A stretch of 64,000 nt of DNA from Sandaracinaceae bacterium (GTDB taxonomy: Bacteria > Myxococcota_A > Polyangia > Polyangiales > Houyiibacteriaceae). The first letter of the stretch is position 1. Every line of letters begins with the position of its first letter. Location: contig JADJJE010000021.1 of the NCBI GenBank assembly GCA_016706685.1, forward strand, positions 1 through 64,000. Direction: 5' to 3'. Below, one piece after another: positions 52,292 through 60,544 of this stretch. The notes beneath the pieces were generated by a model. It was given only the letters and a program-made list of their open reading frames with translations. It did not search any database and was not told where the DNA came from. A program made the translations under genes and the position numbers.

Positions 52292-52711
52292 CTACGCCGC
52301 GGCCAGCGCCTTGATGCGCCCCACCATGGACAAGAGCCCGTTGCTGCGGCCCTGGCTCAGGTGCTGGTCGAGGCCCAGCTCGGCGAAGGTGGGGCGCGGG
52401 TCGAGCGCGCGGATCTCGTCGCGCGTCTTGCCGCTGAACATCACCAGCAGGATGGCCACCAGGCCCCGCACGATGTGCGCGTCGGAGTCGGCCTCGAACA
52501 CGATGCGCTCGGGGTCGTCGCTCTCGGCCACCACCAGCCACACCTGGCTCTGGCAGCCCAGCACCTTGTTCTCGGGGGTGCGCAGCGCCTCGGGCATCTC
52601 CGGCAGGCGCTTGCCCAGCTCGATGATGTAGCGGTAACGCTCCATCCAGTCGTCGAGGAACTCGAAGTTCTCGAGCAGCTCGGGGAGCGAGACGCCAACG
52701 GGGTTGTGCAT
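52292..52711 (-). CDS. sufE: SufE-family cysteine desulfuration protein
   Basis: 139 residues, the family's usual length. The sulfur-accepting Cys is in KVLGCQSQVWL (about Cys52). The HIVRGLVAILLVMFSGKTRD and GLDQHLSQGRSNGLLSMVGR segments match SufE. It takes persulfide sulfur from a SufS desulfurase for Fe-S assembly. No other suf gene is in the window, so it stands alone. It begins 4 nt before the CusF-like gene's stop side, on the same strand (upstream gene ends at 52716). Confidence 0.9.
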   Translation of the reverse strand: MHNPVGVSLPELLENFEFLDDWMERYRYIIELGKRLPEMPEALRTPENKVLGCQSQVWLVVAESDDPERIVFEADSDAHIVRGLVAILLVMFSGKTRDEIRALDPRPTFAELGLDQHLSQGRSNGLLSMVGRIKALAAA

Positions 52712-52715
52712 GGGC

Positions 52716-53060
52716 TCAGCGCTTCGTGATGGACACGATGGCGTGCCGCCCGCCGCCCTCGGCCGCGAAGGTGAAGCGCACCGCGTCGTTCACGTCGAGG
52801 CCGTCCACCTGGCTCGCGCTGCGCAGGCTGAAGGGCATGGTCATGGCGGGCATGTAGCCCGGCACGTCCTCGTGCTGGATGGTGATGCTCAGCCGGTCGC
52901 GGTCGATGCCGCGCACCACGCCGTTGGTGGTGTACTGGTTGGCCTGCTGCGTCTCGGCGCTGGCCACCTCGCCGCTGGCGGACTCGGGGCTGAGGCAGGC
53001 GCTGGCGCTGAGAGCGATGAGCAGCGCGAACAGCGCGCGGGGCGTGGTGAGCAGGGACAT
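52716..53060 (-). CDS. CusF-like copper-binding lipoprotein
   Basis: 114 residues from the ATG at 53060, with signal and lipobox ASAC. The mature part holds NGVVRGIDRDRLSITIQHED and VPGYMPAMTMPFSLR, the CusF_Ec-type motif in which His and two Met (H, M-x2-M-x-M) bind Cu+/Ag+. These small OB-like proteins carry copper to efflux pumps or act as sensors. The surrounding genes do not include an RND copper pump, so it may serve an independent chaperone role. Same strand as sufE, 4 nt before it. Confidence 0.8.
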   Translation of the reverse strand: MSLLTTPRALFALLIALSASACLSPESASGEVASAETQQANQYTTNGVVRGIDRDRLSITIQHEDVPGYMPAMTMPFSLRSASQVDGLDVNDAVRFTFAAEGGGRHAIVSITKR

Positions 53061-53116
53061 CGGGCCTAGTCTGGGCGGGCCCCCGGGCATCGGCAAGCCT
53101 AGCGACGAGCCCACTG

Positions 53117-53131
53117 ACACTGTGATAGTGT
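53117..53131. promoter_or_regulatory. dyad ACACT-N5-AGTGT upstream of the DUF4215 lipoprotein
   Basis: ACACT (53117-53121), five bases, AGTGT (53127-53131): a perfect 5-bp dyad about 30 nt before the ATG at 53162 in an AT-richer spot. It could be an operator. The copy is single and the arms short, so confidence is low. Confidence 0.3.
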
Positions 53132-53161
53132 TATCGCTGTCTCGTCACCGGGGGTGTCTTC

Positions 53162-55003
53162 ATGCGCGCACTCATCCTGCTTGTTTCCCTCTCTCTTCTT
53201 GGCTGGGGATGTGGGTCCTCGGGGGACGGCCCGGCCGCCGACCAGGGGCCTCTTGCCGACCAGGGCCCCTCCGACAACGGCACCATCGACGACGCCGCCA
53301 CGGACCAGGGCCCCGTCGTGATGCCGCTGTGTGGCAACGGCGTGGTGGACAGCGGCGAGGCCTGCGACGACGGCAACGGCATCCTCGCCGACGCCTGCCC
53401 CGACGGCCCCACGGGCACCTGCCAGGCGGCCAGCTGCAACGACGGCTTCATGTACATCGCGGCATACGGCGGCACCGAGACGTGTGACGACGGCGGCAAC
53501 GCGCCGGGGGACGGCTGCTCGGCCACGTGCTCGGTGGAGTCCACCACCTGCGGCAACGGGACCACGGAGACGGGCGAGTCGTGCGACCTCGGCGCGAACA
53601 ACTCCAACACCGCGTCGGGTGCCTGCCCCAACGTGTGTCGCGCGACGTGTCGCTGCCCGGCGTGCGGCGACGGCGTGGTGGACTACGCGCGCGGGGAAGA
53701 GTGCGACGACTGGAACCCGAACTCGGGGGACGGCTGCAGCGCGGCCTGCGTGCTGGAGGTGGGCTCCGCGTGCGGCAATGGGATGCTCGAGGCGGCGCAG
53801 GGCGAGGCGTGTGACGACGGCGGCAACGCCCCCAACGACGGCTGCTCGGCGACGTGCCAGCTGGAGCCCGTGGGTGCGATGTGTGGCGACGGGAACATGG
53901 ACACGGGCGAGGTCTGCGACGACGGCGACCTGATGAACGGCGACGGCTGCAACCCCACCTGCAACCTGCTCGGGAACATCTCGCCGTTCCTCAGCGTGGC
54001 CGGCGTGACCACCATGTACGCCGACAACACGTACCTGTGGATGGCCGTCGAGGGCTCGGGGGCGATCACCCGCGTGGACATCGCAGCCTGCATCACCGCG
54101 CTCGCGGCCGCGGGCAGCTGCACCGTGCAGACGGTGATCTCGGGGCTCACCGGCGCGGCCACCACCCCCGTCTCGGACGGCACCACGCTGTGGTACGCGC
54201 ACGGCTCGGCCAACAACTTCGGGCCGTACATCATGTCGCTCGACATCGCCGCGTGCGAGAGCGCGGGGCTGCCGTGCAACGCCCTGCCGCAGATCGAAGC
54301 CGGCACCGCCGCGTGGGGCGGCCACAGCGATGGGCTCGGCACGGCCGCGGGCATCGGCGAGCTGCGCGGGCTCACCTACTACAACGGCAAGGTCTACTTC
54401 CTGGACGGCAACTGCGGCACGCTGCGCTCGTTCGACCCGGCCACCACGGCGGTGCGCACGCTGGTGGGGCCGAGCTCACCCACGTGTCCGAGCACGGCCG
54501 CGCAGACGGGCTACGGCAGCGCCGCGCGCCTCGGCAGCCCGCGCTACATGACCAGCGACGGCTCGGGGAACCTGTTCCTCACCGACAACGGCGACCACCG
54601 CATCTATCGCTACAACGTGGCCACCGGCTACCTGGACGTGTTCCTGGGCTCGGGGACCGCAGGCTACCAGGACAGCCCGAACCCCGCGCTCGCGCAGCTG
54701 AGCCGGCCGCGCGACATCACCTCGGACGGCACCAGCGTGTACTGGGCCGAGTACAACGGCTTCACGCTGCGCCAGGCCGACCTGCTGACCGCTGGCTCGA
54801 GCACGCTGGTGGGCGCGCCCAACACCTGCGGCGACGTCGCGGGCGCGGGCACCAACGCGCGCATGGGCAAGCCTTTCACCACGGCCTTCCACTTCCCCAC
54901 GCGCTCCATCTTCGTGATGAGCAGCCAGGCCAACGGCGACGCGGCGGGTACCGGCGAGTGCGTGGGCATGACCGTCCCCACACGCATCTGGCGCGTTCGC
55001 TAG
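53162..55003 (+). CDS. DUF4215 Cys-rich surface lipoprotein with NHL-like propeller
   Basis: 613 residues with a lipoprotein signal (MRALILLVSLSLLGWGC). After an Asp/Gln/Gly linker come five copies of the DUF4215 unit CGNG/CGDG..GE.CDDG (LCGNGVVDSGEACDDGN, TCGNGTTETGESCDLGAN, ACGDGVVDYARGEECDDWN, ACGNGMLEAAQGEACDDGG, MCGDGNMDTGEVCDDGD), about residues 57-265. The C-terminal part has NHL/YVTN-like propeller strands (TYYNGKVYFLDGNCGTLRSF, SGNLFLTDNGDHRIYRYNVA). The Cys-rich repeats are typical of myxobacterial surface proteins with unknown role, probably disulfide-stabilised. Confidence 0.8.
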   Translation: MRALILLVSLSLLGWGCGSSGDGPAADQGPLADQGPSDNGTIDDAATDQGPVVMPLCGNGVVDSGEACDDGNGILADACPDGPTGTCQAASCNDGFMYIAAYGGTETCDDGGNAPGDGCSATCSVESTTCGNGTTETGESCDLGANNSNTASGACPNVCRATCRCPACGDGVVDYARGEECDDWNPNSGDGCSAACVLEVGSACGNGMLEAAQGEACDDGGNAPNDGCSATCQLEPVGAMCGDGNMDTGEVCDDGDLMNGDGCNPTCNLLGNISPFLSVAGVTTMYADNTYLWMAVEGSGAITRVDIAACITALAAAGSCTVQTVISGLTGAATTPVSDGTTLWYAHGSANNFGPYIMSLDIAACESAGLPCNALPQIEAGTAAWGGHSDGLGTAAGIGELRGLTYYNGKVYFLDGNCGTLRSFDPATTAVRTLVGPSSPTCPSTAAQTGYGSAARLGSPRYMTSDGSGNLFLTDNGDHRIYRYNVATGYLDVFLGSGTAGYQDSPNPALAQLSRPRDITSDGTSVYWAEYNGFTLRQADLLTAGSSTLVGAPNTCGDVAGAGTNARMGKPFTTAFHFPTRSIFVMSSQANGDAAGTGECVGMTVPTRIWRVR

Positions 55004-55089
55004 ATTCTCGGCACGAATCGACTCGTCGTCATCCACGACCCATCGCGGGAGCGCGTGGGCACGCACGCGCACACGATAGCCTGCGGGGG

Positions 55090-55833
55090 CTACTCGCAGA
55101 TGGCGATGGGATGGATGATCACCGCGTCGGTCGCGCTGCCCTGGTCGCCCTCGAGGCTGAAGCTCACGGAGGCCGCGAGCAGCAGTGTGCCGTCCGCGAG
55201 CGCGCGCGCCGTGATGGTGGGCTCGCCCACGGTGTGGCCGAACGCGGGCCCCTCGAGCGGGATGGTGCGGAACTCTTCGCCGCAGCGCAGCTCGAGCGTG
55301 TCTCGGAACACGGGCCACTCGCCCGTGGTGGGGTCGCCCTCCTGGCCAGTGCGCGTTCGGGTGCGGCGCAGCACCTGCACGCCCACAGACGAGTCGCTGC
55401 CCGGGGGGACCATCACGCCCGGGTCCGCGAGCGGCTCGAAGCCGCCTGCGTTTGCGAGGTTGCGGGCGTTCGCGATGGCGTTGCGGTCCACCACGGCGGG
55501 GTCCACCTCGAGGAACTGCTGGCCCTCGGGGTGCTGGTAGTATGTGAGTTCCACCGGCTCCGGGCCCAGCACGCGGATGCTGAGGGTGGCGCCGTCCTGG
55601 ATGCTGCGCGAGCCCACCGCACACATCACGTCGCCGCGCGGAGACTCGCCGAAGCACACGCGGTCGAGCGGCTCGCCGCGCTCGAGGTGCCGGATGGCGT
55701 CCTCGATGGTGACGGTGGAGTCCGCGCCGTCCATGGGCGTGGTGGTGGACGCCGGATTCGAGGCGCCGCTGCACGCAGCGAGGGAGGAGGTGAGCGTGGT
55801 CAGCGCGAGGGCCAGCAGGGAAGGGCGGTTCAT
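55090..55833 (-). CDS. hypothetical lipoprotein
   Basis: 247 residues with a signal and lipobox SLAAC (MNRPSLLALALTTLTSSLAA then Cys). A short Ser/Thr/Ala linker and a beta-rich mature part follow (VELTYYQHPEGQQFLEVDPA, RTIPLEGPAFGHTVGEPTIT, LLAASVSFSLEGDQG). No recognised family. It lies 29 nt after the DUF3604 gene start side on the same strand (that gene ends at 55863), so the two may share a transcript. Confidence 0.6.
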   Translation of the reverse strand: MNRPSLLALALTTLTSSLAACSGASNPASTTTPMDGADSTVTIEDAIRHLERGEPLDRVCFGESPRGDVMCAVGSRSIQDGATLSIRVLGPEPVELTYYQHPEGQQFLEVDPAVVDRNAIANARNLANAGGFEPLADPGVMVPPGSDSSVGVQVLRRTRTRTGQEGDPTTGEWPVFRDTLELRCGEEFRTIPLEGPAFGHTVGEPTITARALADGTLLLAASVSFSLEGDQGSATDAVIIHPIAICE

Positions 55834-55862
55834 CTACGGATGATGCACCCTTTCGGCGCCGC

Positions 55863-57791
55863 TCACCCCTCGATGAACACGGGCGAGGCCCAGGCCATCT
55901 CGCCGTCCTGCTGCACCACGCGGGCGTACACGTAGTCCGCGCTCACCTCGGCTTCGATCACCGCGTCGCGGTCGCTGCCCGCTGCCGTGGCCACCACGCC
56001 GTCGCGGGTGATCAGCTCGAGGCGCGCCACGCTGCTCTCGCCGTGGGCTCGCGCGCTCACCTGCACCGCGCCCGTGCGCTGCAGCGTGCTGCCCATGGGC
56101 TCGCCATCCACGCGCATGTCGAGCAGGATCTTGGCGCCGCTGGTGCCGTAGCAGCGGCGCGTGCGCAGCGCCTCGAACACGGCATCGCGCGTGAGCTCGG
56201 GCGCCTGCACGGCGGTCAGGCCCGTGCGGTACGGGTCACGCTTGCGTGCCTCGCCGTGGTGGTAGAGCAGGCCGTGGCTGTCGCTCGACGCGGTGAAGCC
56301 GAAGCGCAGGCCCTTCTTCAGCATGACGTCGGCCAGCTGGTGCACGTGCTCGCCGCGCATGCCGAGCGGGTGGTCCGCGTGCTCGTAGCAGCCGTGGCAC
56401 GAGCAGATCTCCCACACGGGCTGCCCTTCGGGGTCGTGCCCGGGCTCGTCGCAGCCGGTCCAGCCGATGTGGTGCGGAGACGCGATGCCGCCCAACGCAC
56501 GCACGGCGCGCACCAGGTCACCGCCCTCGGGCAGGTCGTCGCGCGACACCAGCGGCAGCCCACGGCGCGGCAGGTACACGCACTTGTGGCCCGGCCCCGG
56601 GTACATCTTGCCGGTCCACTCGTAGGCGATCAGCGTGGCGAACGCGCCCGGCTCGTCGAAGCGGTCGGCCACGTCCTGCAGGTAGGCCCACTCGCCGGGG
56701 CCCGTGCGCTTGCCCAGGAACGACTCGTGGTCGGTGAGCGCCACGAAGTCGTCGTCGTAGCGGTAGCGCGCGCGCAGGTAGACCTCGTCGGCGCTGCCCA
56801 CACCGTCCGAGTGCGCGCTGTGCTGCTGGATGTCGCCGAAGAACGTCTGCAGCCCGTGAGCGCGCGCCGGGTCGGATTCGGGGGCGCGGGCCACCAACGA
56901 GGCGGGGGTCACGCGCGGGCGGACCTCGGCCGGCACCCACGCAGGCGCTTCGCCGAGCGGCGGCTCGAGGGACTGCAGCAGCACACCGCGCCGGTCGCGC
57001 TGGGCCGTGAGCAAGCGCTGCCCGTCCGCACCCTGCACCGCAGCGACGGTCACCCAGCGCCCACGCGAGCCCCACTCGCCGTCACTCAGCGCCACGCGGG
57101 CGTGAAAGCCCGTGGCATCGAGATCCTGACGCCAGAAATTGTGCGAGCCGCGCCCGAAGAGCGCCACCGCGCCACGCGGGCCAACCGCCAGCGCGGGGAA
57201 CTCGAAGCTCTGCTCCACGTCGGCGCGGTCGCGGTCGCGGTCGGTCATGGGCGCCGCCGGCTCCAGCACCTGGCCGTCATCACGCACCAGCCGCAGCGCG
57301 ATCCACTTGGCCACGTCGGTCTCGAGGCGGTCCTCGCGCAGGTCGTGGTGGAACGCCACCAAGTGCCCCTCGGGCCCGTGGAGTACGGCTGGCGCGGCCA
57401 CCATGCACGGTGCCTCGAACACCAGCACGCGCTCCGCGCCGGGCAGGTCCAGCCACACGCGGCTGATCCCCTGCCCATGCTCCACCGTGACGCGCGCCCC
57501 TGTGCTGGGCGCGACGGCCGCCAGCAGCTCAGCCGAGTCGTCACACGGCTCCGGGTGGTCCGCGGCGAGCGCCATCACGCCAGGCAGGAGCGGGCCCGCC
57601 TCTTCGCTCAGCACCTCGCCAGCGGCATCCAGCTGGAAGCGAAGCACTCGCTCCCCACTGGGCGGCCCCGACTCACCATGTTTCCCGGACTCCCAGGCGA
57701 TGACGTGCAGCGTGGCCCCCGCCCCGGATTCGTTGGTGATCAGGCGGGGTGCGCGCAGGTAACGCTCCGGGGACTGCGGCAGCAGAGGCAT
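55863..57791 (-). CDS. DUF3604/PHP-like metal-dependent protein
   Basis: 642 residues from the ATG at 57791. The N-terminal half is beta-rich and unrecognised. The C-terminal half contains a PHP-like metal site: FFGDIQQHSAHSDGVG (H-x2-H-x2-D), ALTDHESFLGKR, then SPHHIGWTGCDEPGH and FTASSDSHGLLYHHGEARKR. This combination is the DUF3604 family, predicted metal-dependent phosphoesterases or hydrolases. An extra Cys/His cluster (WEICSCHGCYEHADH) lies between the metal motifs. No signal peptide, so it is probably cytoplasmic. Substrate unknown. Confidence 0.75.
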   Translation of the reverse strand: MPLLPQSPERYLRAPRLITNESGAGATLHVIAWESGKHGESGPPSGERVLRFQLDAAGEVLSEEAGPLLPGVMALAADHPEPCDDSAELLAAVAPSTGARVTVEHGQGISRVWLDLPGAERVLVFEAPCMVAAPAVLHGPEGHLVAFHHDLREDRLETDVAKWIALRLVRDDGQVLEPAAPMTDRDRDRADVEQSFEFPALAVGPRGAVALFGRGSHNFWRQDLDATGFHARVALSDGEWGSRGRWVTVAAVQGADGQRLLTAQRDRRGVLLQSLEPPLGEAPAWVPAEVRPRVTPASLVARAPESDPARAHGLQTFFGDIQQHSAHSDGVGSADEVYLRARYRYDDDFVALTDHESFLGKRTGPGEWAYLQDVADRFDEPGAFATLIAYEWTGKMYPGPGHKCVYLPRRGLPLVSRDDLPEGGDLVRAVRALGGIASPHHIGWTGCDEPGHDPEGQPVWEICSCHGCYEHADHPLGMRGEHVHQLADVMLKKGLRFGFTASSDSHGLLYHHGEARKRDPYRTGLTAVQAPELTRDAVFEALRTRRCYGTSGAKILLDMRVDGEPMGSTLQRTGAVQVSARAHGESSVARLELITRDGVVATAAGSDRDAVIEAEVSADYVYARVVQQDGEMAWASPVFIEG

Positions 57792-57877
57792 CCCTCTTCT
57801 GTGCCACCGCGGGCCTCCGGAGAGCAAGTTCGAGGACCGACGGGCACGGCCGGCGGCGGAGGCCCGAGCTCACCCCT

Positions 57878-58315
57878 CTAGGGAGGCGGAGGCACGTAGC
57901 GGCGCTCGAAGTCCGGGTGGGCGTACGTCAGCTCCTCACCGATGTCTTCCCCCTGTCCACCCAGCTCCCGATGGCCGATGTCGTAGAGGATGTCTGCGGC
58001 CAGCAGCGCGGAGGTCATCCCCTCGATCCAGCGTGTGGCTTCCTCCCGCGAGGCCTCGAGCTCTACGTGCAAGTGGTACTTGGCTTGCTGCGGATCCAGC
58101 GTCTCGAGGTGGAACTTCATGGTGGCAGACTCCACCTCCCACGTCGTTCCGAAGATCCGGTGCCGCTGTTGGGTCCGACCCAGCCACCCCGCCACGAAGA
58201 GCTCCACCTGGGCGAGGTTGGTCTGGTGAAAGCTTCCCGTGATGTAGTGCACGGCGTGGAACGTCCGAGAGTCCCCTTGATTCCCATGGGTAGTCGGCGC
58301 CGGGCTGACTAGCAT
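57878..58315 (-). CDS. hypothetical small protein
   Basis: About 145 residues from the ATG at 58315 (a GTG at 58252 would leave room for a divergent promoter and fits better with the first recognisable strand, HYITGSFHQTNLAQVELF). The text is soluble, with mixed alpha/beta: WEVESATMKFHLETLDPQQA and YHLHVELEASREEATRWIEG. No signal or known domain. Convergent with nothing; divergent from the 58323 lipoprotein, with overlapping 5' space. Real but unassigned. Confidence 0.5.
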   Translation of the reverse strand: MLVSPAPTTHGNQGDSRTFHAVHYITGSFHQTNLAQVELFVAGWLGRTQQRHRIFGTTWEVESATMKFHLETLDPQQAKYHLHVELEASREEATRWIEGMTSALLAADILYDIGHRELGGQGEDIGEELTYAHPDFERRYVPPPP

Positions 58316-58322
58316 TCCCCTC

Positions 58323-59291
58323 ATGATGACTCGCTTGCTTCCTGTGGTTCTCGGGCTCACCCCCTTCTTCTCGACTCTCCTCGCCGGCTGCGGCACCGGT
58401 GGTGGCACCGTGGATCCCCCGCCCGAGGAGGACTGGACCGGCTGCCCCACGGCTGCCGAGCACGTGGCCGACCCCAGCTGGAACACCACGTTCGTGGAGG
58501 CCGAGGACCTCGTGCTGTGCACGGTGGCCGGCGAGAACAACAGCGCGAGCCCCATCGCGGAGGTCTTTCGACAGAAGCTCATGCTGCGCCTGCCGGCGGG
58601 CACGTACCGCCTCCCGAACGAGGAGACCTCGGGGGCCTACACCCTACCGCTCTGCACCCGCAGCGAGCCTGGCGGCGCCGCCCAGGGCATCGACGGACCG
58701 GGCTCGGTCAGTCGTGAGGGCTCCATCATCGCCACCCAGCCGTTGGCCATCGGGGACGCGCGCATGTCCATCTACGACCTCGCAGCGGGCAAGACGCTCG
58801 AAGTGTGCGTGGACGGTGACGGCTGCAGCCTGGACGAGGGCACCGGCGTGCGCCTCATGGGAGCGGACTGCCAGCCCGATGCCTCGGCATGGGCCACGCC
58901 GCGCCCCGACGTGTTTCGGCGGCGCCGGCTGACGGTGGCGTTCGAGGGCGGCGAGCTCACCTTCGACGTGGTCACCATCGTGGGCTCGGACAACCCGGAC
59001 ATCATCGGGCTCTACCCGGTGGCGGGACCTCTGCTGTCGGTCGAGGGCAACTTCAACGGCGCGGCGATCGACACGAACAACTACTGGGAGATGTCCTACT
59101 GGGCCGCGCACCACGTGTTCGGCCAGTACTTCGGCGTGGTGCTCCCGAGCCCCGACGGCGACACGTGCGCGTTGGAGGTCGCGGAGGGCGTGTTCTCGGA
59201 GCCGCCGAGCTACACCGTGTACCGGCTCGACTGCGACTTCGAGCGCATCGGCGAGCTGGCCTTCGAGTCGGTCACGTCGGAAGAGCTGTAG
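58323..59291 (+). CDS. hypothetical lipoprotein
   Basis: 322 residues with a lipoprotein signal and lipobox LLAGC (Cys23). An acidic/Pro linker (DPPPEEDWTG) follows. The beta-rich mature domain has several Cys (CPTAAEHV, LCTVAGEN, LPLCTRSEPG, EVCVDGDGCSL, MGADCQP). Not recognised. Divergent from the small gene at 57878 with only 7 nt between the annotated starts. Confidence 0.6.
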   Translation: MMTRLLPVVLGLTPFFSTLLAGCGTGGGTVDPPPEEDWTGCPTAAEHVADPSWNTTFVEAEDLVLCTVAGENNSASPIAEVFRQKLMLRLPAGTYRLPNEETSGAYTLPLCTRSEPGGAAQGIDGPGSVSREGSIIATQPLAIGDARMSIYDLAAGKTLEVCVDGDGCSLDEGTGVRLMGADCQPDASAWATPRPDVFRRRRLTVAFEGGELTFDVVTIVGSDNPDIIGLYPVAGPLLSVEGNFNGAAIDTNNYWEMSYWAAHHVFGQYFGVVLPSPDGDTCALEVAEGVFSEPPSYTVYRLDCDFERIGELAFESVTSEEL

Positions 59292-59334
59292 GGGTCACGG
59301 AGCGTCCGGCGAGGAGTTCACCACGTGCTGCTGG

Positions 59335-59841
59335 TCACTTCGCGCCCGATCCGGTGGTTCGACCACGTTTCGTGGCACCCTTCTGTGGAGTCTTTTTCGT
59401 GGGCTTCTTCCGGGGCTTCTTCGACTCGGATGCGCCCTCCGTCGCGTCCTCCCCGAGTGCTGCAGCCTCGACGGTCCACGCGCTCACGTCTTTCAACGTG
59501 TGCAAGGCCGCACGCTTGGCGGAGTGGGGCAGCACGGCGTGCTGCCCCGCGACATGATCACCCGAGTACCACTCGCCGCGCGCGCCGAGCTTCCTGGCAA
59601 CCTCGAGCGACGCGGCGAGCTCGTCCTTCACCATGAAGTACGCCGAGTCGATCAGGTACACCCGAAGCGAGACCGTGTCGTCGCGAACCTCGAGCCGAAC
59701 CGGGCCCTCCGCGGACGCCAGCACCGCGTCGAGTGTGGTCGGCTGCCGACGCTTTGCGGTGGGGGGGAGGTCCGCAGCGCGCCACTGCTCCGCCACACCG
59801 CCAGGAAACGTGAGCTCACCAACGATGAAGTAGAGGTCCAT
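59335..59841 (-). CDS. small protein with a Lys-rich C-terminal tail
   Basis: 168 residues from the ATG at 59841. The body (MDLYFIVGELTFPGGVAEQW, VYLIDSAYFMVKDELAASLE) is mixed alpha/beta and unrecognised. The last 30 residues are a strongly basic tail (KKPRKKPTKKTPQKGATKRG) like those of histone-H1-like or DNA-bending proteins. It is divergent from the sigma-factor gene (153 nt between starts). DNA binding is possible from the tail alone. Confidence 0.6.
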   Translation of the reverse strand: MDLYFIVGELTFPGGVAEQWRAADLPPTAKRRQPTTLDAVLASAEGPVRLEVRDDTVSLRVYLIDSAYFMVKDELAASLEVARKLGARGEWYSGDHVAGQHAVLPHSAKRAALHTLKDVSAWTVEAAALGEDATEGASESKKPRKKPTKKTPQKGATKRGRTTGSGAK

Positions 59842-59923
59842 AGGGGCTCCGACGTTCGGCCGGCCGCGCCCCAATCTCAACAATTTTTCGCTGCCCCCCT
59901 TGCGCGGCACTGGGCCGTGGTCA

Positions 59924-59947
59924 CTTTTGGACCGACTGTTCCAAAAG
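59924..59947. promoter_or_regulatory. perfect inverted repeat upstream of the ECF sigma gene
   Basis: CTTTTGGA and TCCAAAAG are exact reverse complements, separated by CCGACTGT, in the 153-bp intergenic space and 47 nt before the sigma-factor ATG. An 8-bp perfect AT-rich dyad in this GC-rich context is unlikely by chance and is a good operator candidate for either divergent gene. Confidence 0.55.
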
Positions 59948-59994
59948 ACCGGCCGCTTTCCCCTTTCCCGCGTCCCTGGCGCGCGCCCACCCGC

Positions 59995-60543
59995 ATGAAC
60001 ACCACGCTCGTCATCGACGCCGACCTGATCGCCCTCCACCAGCCCGCGCTCTTGAGCTATGCGGTGCGCCGCGTGCGCGAGCCCGAGCTGGCGCGTGACC
60101 TGGTGCAAGAGACCTGGGCGGCGGCCATCACGGCGGCCGACCGCTTCGAGGGGCGCGCCGCGGTGCGCACCTGGCTGACGGCCATTCTGCGCAGGAAGAT
60201 CGCGGACCATCACCGCCGTCGGCGCCCTTCGGTGAGCTTCGAGGAGCACCACGCGCCGCCCTCGCTGCCGCCCCAGCGCGAGCGCTTGGACGACCTGGCC
60301 GCCCTGCGCGTGATCGACGTGGAGCTGCCCGCCCTGCCTCGCCGTGAGCGCGAGGCCGTGACCCTCTGCGACGTGGAGGGCGTCTCCCGCGACGACGCCG
60401 CCGACAGCATGGGCGTGACCCGTGGTGCGCTGCGTGTGCTGCTGCACCGCGGCCGCGCCAAGCTGAAGAGCGCGCTCCTGGAGGCCGAGCGCCTGGCGGG
60501 CACGTTCACCGGCGAGGGCCTCTCGGGCTCCTACGCGCTCTGA
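59995..60543 (+). CDS. ECF-type RNA polymerase sigma factor
   Basis: 182 residues from the ATG at 59995. Region 2: LLSYAVRRVREPELARDLVQ then ETWAAAITAADRFEGRAAVR with AILRRKIADHHRR. Region 4: LPALPRREREAVTLCDVEGV then SRDDAADSMGVTRGALRVLL and HRGRAKLKSALLEAE, the HTH that reads the -35 box. ECF size, with no anti-sigma gene beside it; the nearest neighbour on the same strand is none, and the gene downstream is convergent. Regulation may be by the palindrome upstream. Confidence 0.85.
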   Translation: MNTTLVIDADLIALHQPALLSYAVRRVREPELARDLVQETWAAAITAADRFEGRAAVRTWLTAILRRKIADHHRRRRPSVSFEEHHAPPSLPPQRERLDDLAALRVIDVELPALPRREREAVTLCDVEGVSRDDAADSMGVTRGALRVLLHRGRAKLKSALLEAERLAGTFTGEGLSGSYAL

Positions 60544-60544
60544 G

